DNA from: UBA3222 sp002363035
Lineage (GTDB): Bacteria; Verrucomicrobiota; Verrucomicrobiia; Opitutales; UBA9783
Direction of reading: 5' to 3'
Assembly (NCBI GenBank): GCA_946646575.1
Contig: CAMPCR010000006.1
Location: 1-32,789, forward strand
Length of the DNA: 32,789 nt
The notes below the pieces were generated by a model. That model worked only from the letters and a program-made list of their open reading frames with translations, was not told the DNA's origin and made no database searches. The stretch's first letter is position 1; each line of letters opens with the position of its first letter. The position numbers were made by a program, and so were the translations under genes. Below are positions 18,347 through 25,164 of the stretch, piece after piece.

Positions 18347-18706
18347 CTACTCTTTTGCCTTTTCTGAATAACCATCATCCTGGCGTTGAAAATTGACCGC
18401 ATTTTTTTTCATGTACGTGTCGAACAGATCCTCGGCACTCATTCCGAGGGTTTGAGCCAGGCAAATGACAAAATGAAGAATGTCGACCAGTTCAACCTTG
18501 GCGTGTTCGAGATCCGATTTTTGATAATGCGCCCACCATTTCCACGGAACGCAATCCACCAACTCCGCGACTTCCTGCTGCAACGCACGCGTGAACTTCA
18601 AGAGCCACTCCTCGGGAGCGTTTTGGAGGATTTTTTGCGCATTGGCACCGAGAATACGTACATTAAGCTGTTCCTGTTTCTCAAAAAGTGCATCCAGCTT
18701 ATCCAT
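18347..18706 (-). CDS. All-alpha NTP pyrophosphatase (dimeric dUTPase/MazG-like)
   Basis: 119 residues, all helical. LLKFTRALQQEVAELVDCVP then WKWWAHY and VELVDILHFVICLAQTLGM give the ExxE(12-28)ExxD magnesium-binding pattern of the MazG/dimeric dUTPase superfamily; the WKWW segment between the two halves points to the dUTPase branch. It would hydrolyse dUTP or a damaged nucleotide to the monophosphate and pyrophosphate. It starts 13 bases after the tRNA-Lys 3' end and precedes the methyltransferase. Confidence 0.8.
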   Translation of the reverse strand: MDKLDALFEKQEQLNVRILGANAQKILQNAPEEWLLKFTRALQQEVAELVDCVPWKWWAHYQKSDLEHAKVELVDILHFVICLAQTLGMSAEDLFDTYMKKNAVNFQRQDDGYSEKAKE

Positions 18707-18719
18707 AAACGCCCGAAAC

Positions 18720-18794
18720 TGGTACCACGGCAGGGATTCGAACCCTGAACCAATGGCTTAAAAGGCCACTGCTCTACCGTTGAGCTACCGAGGC
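18720..18794 (-). tRNA. tRNA-Lys (anticodon TTT)
   Basis: A full 75-base cloverleaf including encoded CCA. The D stem is GCTC/GAGC, the anticodon stem GTGGC/GCCAT around loop CTTTTAA (anticodon TTT), and the T arm CAGGG-TTCGAAT-CCCTG. The acceptor stem GCCTCGG/CCGTGGT has a G-U first pair and a T-T mismatch at 4-69, unusual but not enough to discard it. Confidence 0.92.
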
Positions 18795-19042
18795 ACGTCT
18801 GGTACAGCTTCTATTAAAATCGCTTTGATGCCGTCGTCAAGTTTTTTGCGTTAAGTTTTTTTGCGTTTTTGATGAAAAAATGGGGGAAGTCGAAAGCATT
18901 GCTTAATTTTTGCTTGTTTTGGCAATTTTGTGAAAATTTGCAAATGCATCACCGAAGATTTCTCTTTTGGCACCAAACGATACTTTTGGAGTATATCGGC
19001 AGGTTGATTGACGCAAACGGTCGGGTTTGTTGGTATGAAGCG

Positions 19043-19774
19043 ATGCGGTGGAAATGTACCGTTGCCTATGACGGAACCGAATTTTGCGGGTGGCAAAGTC
19101 AGGTCAATCATAATGCGGTGCAGGATGTGATTGAGGCGCGGTTGTTTGCGATTTTTAAGCATTTTATTCGCATCCACGGGAGCGGTCGAACCGACGCCGG
19201 CGTGCATGCGCGCGGGCAGGTGTTTCATTTTGATGCGGATTGGAAGCACGGTTCCGAGGCACTGTTGCGCGCTTTAAACCGCAATTTGCCGCCTGCCGTT
19301 TGCATTACGCGTGTTGAAGCGGTTGATGATACGTTTCATGCGCGTTTTTCGGCGCATCAAAAGCGTTATCATTATTATTTCCAACCGTATCCCGCGGATC
19401 CGTTTGAAGCGCGCTATGTGTGGTCGGTTCCGTATCCGAAGCTTGATATGCATCTCTTGGAGGAGGCGGTGCGGTGTTTTGAAGGAACGCATGATTTTCG
19501 CGGTTTCGCCGGGAAGGTGTTGCCGTGCGAAAATACCGTCAAAACGCTGACATCGGCGGGTGTTTTCAAGGAGAACAACTGTTTCGTTTTATCGCTGACG
19601 GGTTCCGGTTACCTTTATCGCATGGTTCGGAAAATCATGGGTGCGTTGGTGATGGTCGGTGTCGGAAAAATTGATATTTGCTTCATCGAGCGACGGTTGC
19701 AATTGGAAAATTTAGATTATCCGCTCATGACCGCGCCCGCGTGCGGATTGTTCTTGGAGGAAGTTCTTTATTAA
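19043..19774 (+). CDS. truA: tRNA pseudouridine(38-40) synthase
   Basis: Converts uridines 38-40 of the anticodon stem to pseudouridine. The start is ATG 19043, giving MRWKCTVAYDGTEFCGWQSQ, the standard N-terminus. The frame is open 58 codons further upstream but that extension has no family similarity. HGSGRTDAGVHARGQ contains the catalytic aspartate, and SLTGSGYLYRMVRKIMG is the conserved C-terminal block. At 243 residues it is of normal size. It stands alone on the plus strand, and converges with the permease gene. Confidence 0.95.
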   Translation: MRWKCTVAYDGTEFCGWQSQVNHNAVQDVIEARLFAIFKHFIRIHGSGRTDAGVHARGQVFHFDADWKHGSEALLRALNRNLPPAVCITRVEAVDDTFHARFSAHQKRYHYYFQPYPADPFEARYVWSVPYPKLDMHLLEEAVRCFEGTHDFRGFAGKVLPCENTVKTLTSAGVFKENNCFVLSLTGSGYLYRMVRKIMGALVMVGVGKIDICFIERRLQLENLDYPLMTAPACGLFLEEVLY

Positions 19775-19915
19775 AAGGCGTTGGGTTGAATTCTAGTAAA
19801 AGCCCGAGAAAGACATAACGAGCCGTGCCGAATTTTGTTCGGAAATAAAAAAGCTGTTACGTACATGAGACGTTAAAAGCGGATTTTCATAACGGTCGGA
19901 GGCGTTCCGAAGTGT

Positions 19916-19951
19916 GTACATGCAACGTACTTTGTTTTTTACGTGATGTAC
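19916..19951. terminator. Hairpin downstream of truA
   Basis: GTACAT (19916-19921) pairs with ATGTAC (19946-19951), and ACGTA (19925-19929) pairs with TACGT (19940-19944), making a stem interrupted by a small asymmetric bulge. It lies 140 bases after the truA stop in a convergent intergenic region. There is no long U-run after it, so terminator function is tentative. Confidence 0.35.
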
Positions 19952-19974
19952 TGTGTATTCCGAGAAAAATACCG

Positions 19975-20022
19975 TTTATCCGGGCAAACAATTTTTGTTT
20001 AAAGCGAATTTTTCCGGATAAA
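19975..20022. terminator. Convergent hairpin between truA and the ABC permease
   Basis: TTTATCCGG (19975-19983) and CCGGATAAA (20014-20022) are perfect inverted repeats, with a nested AAACAA/TTGTTT stem inside the loop. It begins two bases after the permease stop codon on the minus strand. The A/T-rich flanks on both sides suit a bidirectional terminator. Confidence 0.55.
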
Positions 20023-20024
20023 AA

Positions 20025-21713
20025 TCAAACCTTAAAAATTGAACCAAAGCTTTTCCCGAGCAACACCGATGCGCCGATGATGGTCACCGCAAGGAAGGTC
20101 ATTGCCCAGACGCCCAGAGCGCAGGACAGGAACGTACCGCTCCCGAGGAAGTTCATCAACTCGTAAATTGCCTTGGTGACGGGATAGAAAGCTCTTTTTT
20201 GTGCCAAAACCAGCGAGTCGGAAACTTCCAGCATGGCTTGAGAGAAGACAAGAATGGCACCGGCAATCAAATTGGCGGCAATCAGCGGAACCGTGATGCG
20301 GCAGGCGGCTTTCATCGCCGTACAACCGAGGCTTTGCGCCGCTTCTTCGTAGGTGACGGAAATTTGTTGCAGACCGGCGACGCTTGAACGCACCATCAGC
20401 GGAACTTTGCGAACGGCGTAGGCGATGATGAGAAGCAGCGTCGGATTTTTGGTCGGATTGAGGAAAGAAAAAACACACCCGTCCTGCGTCATGGCGAGCA
20501 ATCCGAACGCCACCACCAGGCTCGGAACGGCGAGCGGCATCATGGCGCAGGTATCAAGCCACTGCCGACCGACCCATTGGGTGCGCACGACCGCAAACGC
20601 GACGCCGATCCCGAGCAGAATGCTGATGACGGTCGCTCCCGAAGCGTAAATAAGGTTATTTTGAATGGACGGGATCGTGATGGAATCGCCGAGTGCCGCC
20701 AAATAATTGGCTTTGGTGAAAGCAACCGGCAAAATCGTTTGGTACCAGTCGCTCGCGAACGAGAACAGAATAACCGCCAGATGCGGTGCCAATGCCAATC
20801 CGGTGATGAGCGCGAAAACCAACATGCAACCGCACGATTGAAAAACATTCAAACGGCGACATGTGCGACCGTGGGACGCTTTGGCGAGCATGGCGTAGCT
20901 GTTTTTGCCGAAATATCGCTTTCCGAGCAGGTAGAATGTCGCCGAGAGAACAAACAAAACACCGACGAGCGCATACGGGAACGGGCTACTGCCGATTTCC
21001 CGCAGTCCGTGGTAGATTTGCACCGATAAAACGCGATTGAAGTTGAACATCAGCGGGACGCCGAGCTCCGTAAAAGACCAGATAAATACGATGGTGCATC
21101 CGGCAAACACGCCCGGACGGATGAGCGGAAACGTGACGGTGCGAAACTTTCGAAAGCCGCGACAGCCCAAATTCTCCGCCACTTCCGATAACGTCGGATC
21201 CAAATTCGCCAGCGCCGCAACGATATTGAGATACAGAATGGGATATAAACTGAGGGCATTAACGATCATGATGCTGAGCAACGGTGCCACCCCGACCCAA
21301 TCGATGGGTCGCGTCAGCCAGCCGAACCGCATGAGCAACGTATTCAGTGTTCCGTAAGTGCCCAGCAGTTGCAAAAATCCGTTTACGCCGACGAACGGCG
21401 GCAGAATAAGCGGCAACAGCACCGCGGCGGCAAACGCTTTCTTGCCGAAAAATTCGTATTTGTTATAGAGGCAGGCGAGCGGAACGGCGAGGCAAAGGCT
21501 GAGGACGGTGGAGCCGATACCGATTTTTAAAGCATTGATGATGCCTTCAATGTAGACGGGATTTTGAAAAACGACGGCGACGTAACGGAGCGTAAAGCAA
21601 TTCCGTTCGTCAAAAAAACCGCCTTGGATGACTTTCCAAATCGGCCAAATAAAAAAACACCCGAAGAACAGAAACGAAGCCGTGTAGACGAAGACCGCGA
21701 AACGCTTGGACAT
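20025..21713 (-). CDS. ABC transporter permease with two fused membrane domains (iron/thiamine/phosphonate type)
   Basis: 562 residues with about twelve hydrophobic segments and two BPD_transp_1 domains. The EAA cytoplasmic loops are visible in each half as LSEVAENLGCRGFRKFRTVTFPLIRPG (first half, about 180-206) and TYEEAAQSLGCTAMKAACRI (second half). The fused layout is that of FbpB/AfuB, ThiP and PhnV permeases. The FWIP/IWPIW start and FTLRYVAVVFQNP fit the Fe(III) branch best. The ATPase and binding protein are not in the window, so the substrate is unassigned. Confidence 0.88.
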   Translation of the reverse strand: MSKRFAVFVYTASFLFFGCFFIWPIWKVIQGGFFDERNCFTLRYVAVVFQNPVYIEGIINALKIGIGSTVLSLCLAVPLACLYNKYEFFGKKAFAAAVLLPLILPPFVGVNGFLQLLGTYGTLNTLLMRFGWLTRPIDWVGVAPLLSIMIVNALSLYPILYLNIVAALANLDPTLSEVAENLGCRGFRKFRTVTFPLIRPGVFAGCTIVFIWSFTELGVPLMFNFNRVLSVQIYHGLREIGSSPFPYALVGVLFVLSATFYLLGKRYFGKNSYAMLAKASHGRTCRRLNVFQSCGCMLVFALITGLALAPHLAVILFSFASDWYQTILPVAFTKANYLAALGDSITIPSIQNNLIYASGATVISILLGIGVAFAVVRTQWVGRQWLDTCAMMPLAVPSLVVAFGLLAMTQDGCVFSFLNPTKNPTLLLIIAYAVRKVPLMVRSSVAGLQQISVTYEEAAQSLGCTAMKAACRITVPLIAANLIAGAILVFSQAMLEVSDSLVLAQKRAFYPVTKAIYELMNFLGSGTFLSCALGVWAMTFLAVTIIGASVLLGKSFGSIFKV

Positions 21714-21799
21714 AAACGTCTGCCCTCAGCAGACAGAAATTTTTATCGTTTGTCCATCTCTTTTTTATAAAATCCCGTCTCCGGTGATTTTTAACCGCA

Positions 21800-22183
21800 T
21801 CAGTCGTACAAAAAGATCGGTTCGAACGTCTGTTTGCCGCCGGGGGATAAAACGAAATTTTCGCCTTCCGACCATTTGGAGTCGTTAATGAGAACCTTAA
21901 ATTCAATCGGTCGGTTCCCGGATGCGCGAAAGCACCAGGCGTGTTCCTTTTCGTCGAACGTCAATGCCAACCCCTTATCCCAACTGAGGTTCTTCGCGCC
22001 TTCGCCCCGAATAAACAGCGTATTGCCGAATCCGATGTCGCACTTCATGACGGCAACCGTGGACTTTCGGGTATACGATTTACGCGTTTTTGGCTTCGGT
22101 TCGCAGGTGCACTTCCCTTGGCACCCGCAGGATTTTTTGGTTTTTTCCGACTTCTTTTCAACGGCTTTGAGTTTTGTCTCCAT
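21800..22183 (-). CDS. Hypothetical protein: Cys-rich Lys-rich N-terminus plus small CBM-like beta domain
   Basis: 127 residues, name unknown. Residues 1-46 are Lys/Cys-rich with CGCQGKCTC (possible metal binding or disordered tail). Residues 47-127 have alternating beta strands ending FKVLINDSKWSEGENF and LSPGGKQTFEPIF, reminiscent of the glycogen-binding beta-sandwich of CBM20/48-like proteins. No signal peptide is visible, so it is probably cytoplasmic. It lies 86 bases upstream of the permease on the same strand. Function is not inferred. Confidence 0.65.
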   Translation of the reverse strand: METKLKAVEKKSEKTKKSCGCQGKCTCEPKPKTRKSYTRKSTVAVMKCDIGFGNTLFIRGEGAKNLSWDKGLALTFDEKEHAWCFRASGNRPIEFKVLINDSKWSEGENFVLSPGGKQTFEPIFLYD

Positions 22184-22347
22184 GATGAGATCCGAACAGC
22201 TTTATTATAAGAGAAATGAGTGTGGGGCGCAAGAGGGAAAGAGGGGAGAGAAGATGGCTTTTAGGGGAGAGAAAAAAACAATAGAACTTCTGAAAAATCA
22301 CTTTGCAAAATCTTCCTGACAGCTATACTTTCCATTGAAATTGTTGA

Positions 22348-22777
22348 TTGGGTGTATCCCGTTTCGATGCTCGGTCGTTGATTGGATTAGAATTGGGATA
22401 TTTTACGGAAAAGCGACATTTTAACTTTCAGCCAGTGGTGGTGATAAAATGATTTTTTCCGCGACTTCGGGAATACTTGCGATTCCCGTGACGTGACGCT
22501 GAGACATTGTTTCGGTGAACGCGGTTTTTAGTATGGTGGCGTCGGCGCGGGTATTGTACGCTTAAATCTCGATGCTCCTAATCCTTTGAATGTGTTTTTT
22601 GGGCAGGGCTTTACGGATTTCGGTGTATGTTTGGATGACAATTGGTCATTGATGGTTGGCTACAGATTGCCATATTTGTCCGGGAATGTAACCTGGAGGA
22701 TGAGTGGTACAACGGAGTTTAAAATGAAACAGAATTTAAGCAATGCAGCAGAGGTCAGGTTGACGCATCAGTGGTAA
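22348..22777 (+). pseudogene. Decayed outer-membrane beta-barrel-like gene
   Basis: Two open pieces in different frames resemble neighbouring barrel strands. The first, 22348-22452, reads SRFDARSLIGLELGYF and then TEKRHFNFQPVVVIK before a TGA. The second, from about 22530 to 22777, reads GVGAGIVRLNLDAPNPLNVF, then NWSLMVGYRLPYLSGNVTWR and ends VRLTHQW with a terminal aromatic. A frame change and several stops separate them. No start or signal peptide survives. The identification rests on strand periodicity and the terminal aromatic, so it is tentative. Confidence 0.4.
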
Positions 22778-22845
22778 AAGGTTCGGTACACTAGAAATTA
22801 CAAACGCGGGTGCCGAAAGGTGCCTGCGCTTCATTTCAATCATCC

Positions 22846-23889
22846 CTATCCCTGCCACATCATTCCGAGCATCAGTGTACTCAGACCGCTGCCGATACCC
22901 AAAAGTAAAATTTTATCCCCAGACTGAAGTTGTTCCGCTTCTGCGGCTTTGCAGAGCGATATTGGCAGTGCCACGGAGCCGGTGTTCCCGAGCGTTTCGA
23001 AGGTCGAAAAGTTTTTCTTAATATCTAAATTCAAGGCTTCAAAGAGCTTCCGTTGATGTTGCAGGCCGACCTGGTGCGTTAAAATGCAATTCGGCGTTTG
23101 TTCATTCCAAGACATTTCTTTCTTGAAAGCTTCCCAGGCGGTTTTAGAAAGTTTGATGCCTGCTTCCAACAGAGTGCTCGCGTCGGTTCGCATTGATAAG
23201 GCTCCCTCGTCGGTTGTTCCGCCTTCGCACAATTTGCAGGCGGAGGCGTCACTGCAGGCAATACCGCCGAGTAATAACGGTTTTGGTTTGTGAACGTCTT
23301 CGCGTCGGCGTAACAGAAGTGCAACGGCACCGGAGCCGATGGTTAAATTCGCAAAGTACGGTTTAACGGTTTGGCGCGTTAAGGTGCGATCGTTGTTCAA
23401 AATTTTCACCGTATGATCCAGCAAAGGGCGACCGTTTTCGCCCGAGACAATCAAAACATTGCGCGCCGTTTCGGCTTCAATCATGGAAGCGCCGACAACG
23501 ATCGCGTTCAATACGCCGAGGCAGGCGTTGGAAAGATCGAAGAAAGTGGTGCGTTCATGTAAATTTAAACCGTGATGTATGTATGCCGCCGTTGCCGGTT
23601 CCAGGCGGTTGCGGCAGACGGAGGCATTGATGAGAACATCAATATCTGCCTTCTTGCAACAACTTTTTTGCAACAGTGCCTTCCCTGCCAAAATTGCGGC
23701 ATCGGAAGGTAAAAAATTACTCGTCCAATGACGGCGTTCGCGAATGCCCGTCATCATTTCCAAACGTCCCTGCGGAAGTTTTAAACGTTTGTACAAAGGT
23801 GCCAGGGCGTTCTCGATGCGCTCCGACGACCAGACCTCCTCCGGCAACGCGCACGCGTAAGCATCAAGAACAACGTTTCTAAAATGCAT
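22846..23889 (-). CDS. 3-oxoacyl-ACP synthase III / OleA-like thiolase-fold condensing enzyme
   Basis: 347 residues, thiolase fold. The MTGIRERRHW segment is typical of the OleA/FabH group. The active cysteine lies in DLSNACLGVLNAI, the histidine in CILTHQVGLQHQRK (HQ) and the asparagine in TLGNTGSVALPI, the complete Cys-His-Asn triad. It would condense acyl-CoA or acyl-ACP chains. OleA proteins start long-chain olefin synthesis but need OleBCD, none of which is in the window, so it may have another condensing role. It begins ten bases after tRNA-Pro. Confidence 0.85.
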   Translation of the reverse strand: MHFRNVVLDAYACALPEEVWSSERIENALAPLYKRLKLPQGRLEMMTGIRERRHWTSNFLPSDAAILAGKALLQKSCCKKADIDVLINASVCRNRLEPATAAYIHHGLNLHERTTFFDLSNACLGVLNAIVVGASMIEAETARNVLIVSGENGRPLLDHTVKILNNDRTLTRQTVKPYFANLTIGSGAVALLLRRREDVHKPKPLLLGGIACSDASACKLCEGGTTDEGALSMRTDASTLLEAGIKLSKTAWEAFKKEMSWNEQTPNCILTHQVGLQHQRKLFEALNLDIKKNFSTFETLGNTGSVALPISLCKAAEAEQLQSGDKILLLGIGSGLSTLMLGMMWQG

Positions 23890-23898
23890 TTTTCCGCA

Positions 23899-23975
23899 TG
23901 GTCGGGACGGTGAGATTCGAACTCACGACTTCATGCTCCCAAAGCATGCGCTCTACCAGACTGAACTACATCCCG
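23899..23975 (-). tRNA. tRNA-Pro (anticodon TGG)
   Basis: 77 bases including encoded CCA. Acceptor CGGGATG/CGTCCCG pairs fully apart from one G-U. The D stem is GTTC/GAGC, the anticodon stem CATGC/GCATG around loop TTTGGGA (anticodon TGG), and the T arm GTGAG-TTCGAAT-CTCAC. The 5' C1-G72 pair and A73 discriminator fit tRNA-Pro. Confidence 0.95.
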
Positions 23976-24101
23976 ACGACCGCTCTTAGTCTGAAAAAAT
24001 GGTGCCGAAAGTCAAGTTTCATCGGGCGAGACCTTAAGTTCATGGCGTACTCCGAGTGCAGGAGACGCACATCCGTCTTCAGCATTTGGGGTTAAAAAAC
24101 T

Positions 24102-24356
24102 TTACGTTCTTGCCTTATTATCTGCCCACGAATAGGGTACCGCCTCATCTTTCGCATTGCCTTGCGCCATTCCCGGAAGTCTTGTCACATACCGACCGAT
24201 CGGAATGCCTTCGTTTTTCGTATGCGCTTCAAAGTATTGATGAAGAATATACTGCGTGCACAATGACGTGATGTACGCATGGCGCAGGTAAAAAAACACA
24301 CTTTTTGTTGGATTTTGAAGTTCCTCTTTTTGTTCGCGGTTATTTTTTAACTTCAT
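24102..24356 (-). CDS. Hypothetical 84-residue protein, third gene of the HEPN/MNT unit
   Basis: The ATG at 24356 lies inside the end of the MNT gene (17-base overlap) and is preceded at eight bases by AGGA. The product begins MKLKNNREQKEELQNPTK and has a helical middle (YLRHAYITSLCTQYILHQYF) followed by a Gly/Pro-rich end. I recognise no family. The frame is open farther upstream, but that part only shadows the MNT gene. It could be an accessory of the toxin-antitoxin pair or a remnant. Confidence 0.4.
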   Translation of the reverse strand: MKLKNNREQKEELQNPTKSVFFYLRHAYITSLCTQYILHQYFEAHTKNEGIPIGRYVTRLPGMAQGNAKDEAVPYSWADNKART

Positions 24357-24675
24357 TTGAAGTGTCCTGTTTTTCTTTCCCGTAAAACACAATATACTTC
24401 CGTTTAATTTCCTCCTGAAAGGATTTCGGAAGCCAATCGAAAACATGTAAATCCACGCGAAACGGCAGGGTGCTTTCATCCAGAACGGCGCGGATCATCG
24501 GGATTGTAAGGGAATCTTCGCCCAAATCTTTAATCGCTAGATCCAAATCACTGCCGCTGTGGGCTTTGCCGCCGACGCGACTGCCGTATGCCCAGATGAC
24601 GGCATTCGGACAACAGTGATTGAAAATGTCGGTCAGCTGAGAGTGGTAGCGTTCCTTTAAAAACAGGTCACTCAT
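24340..24675 (-). CDS. Minimal nucleotidyltransferase (MNT), antitoxin of a HEPN/MNT pair
   Basis: 111 residues. WAYGSRVGGKAHSGSDLDLA has a perfect GS-x10-DxD pol-beta-type nucleotidyltransferase motif, followed by a third acidic strand RVDLHVFDW. In HEPN/MNT systems this protein neutralises the partner, in MntA/HepT by adding AMP to it. It starts eight bases inside the end of the HEPN gene, an overlap typical of the pair. Confidence 0.9.
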   Translation of the reverse strand: MSDLFLKERYHSQLTDIFNHCCPNAVIWAYGSRVGGKAHSGSDLDLAIKDLGEDSLTIPMIRAVLDESTLPFRVDLHVFDWLPKSFQEEIKRKYIVFYGKEKQDTSNEVKK

Positions 24676-25087
24676 GTTCGATGATTTCCTTTAAATTTTG
24701 AGCGTCTTGAATAAAAGTGTCCATATTGCTTACGGCTTTTTCGGCTAATTCGAGACCGTATTCGTGAGCCGTGCGATTGCGATGATCGCGATACGTTTCC
24801 CAACGTTCCGCCGTTTCTTCATCCAATAATCCCCGATGATGTGCTTCGCGAAACACATCTTTAAATGTTAACGCATCGACTGCCATTCTGCCTGCAAAAA
24901 ACGGCTCAAGACGTTTTCGCAACAGTTTTCCGCAGGTTTCCAGGGTATATTCGAAAGTTTTAATCAACGAATTGCGATAAAACTCGAAATTGTTCGGCTC
25001 GTCGGTTGCGGCTTTTTGATATGCTTCGTAAGCACGTTCAAGCGACATTAAATTCTGTTGCAAAACACTTGTGTCAATTCTGCCCAC
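24668..25087 (-). CDS. HEPN domain protein, HI0074-like (toxin of the HEPN/MNT pair)
   Basis: 139 residues, helical. It begins at a GTG (25087) after a GGAATAGGG-like purine run. The RNase-type motif R-x4-H is visible in YRDHRNRTAHEYG, and NSLIKTFEYTLETCGKLL is the long conserved helix of the nucleotidyltransferase substrate-binding (HI0074) family. It is predicted to be a dimeric RNase held in check by the MNT protein encoded directly downstream. Confidence 0.9.
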   Translation of the reverse strand: MGRIDTSVLQQNLMSLERAYEAYQKAATDEPNNFEFYRNSLIKTFEYTLETCGKLLRKRLEPFFAGRMAVDALTFKDVFREAHHRGLLDEETAERWETYRDHRNRTAHEYGLELAEKAVSNMDTFIQDAQNLKEIIEHE

Positions 25088-25164
25088 GGCACCCTATTCC
25101 TAACTCAAAAATGCCGTCGCCGCAAGATTTTTGGCGGTTTTCGCAGAAAAGGACGATAAATTTC

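Noticed and set aside
18869..19042. Upstream extension of truA by 58 codons
   Set aside because: TruA begins at MRWKCTVAYDG; the extension has no family similarity.
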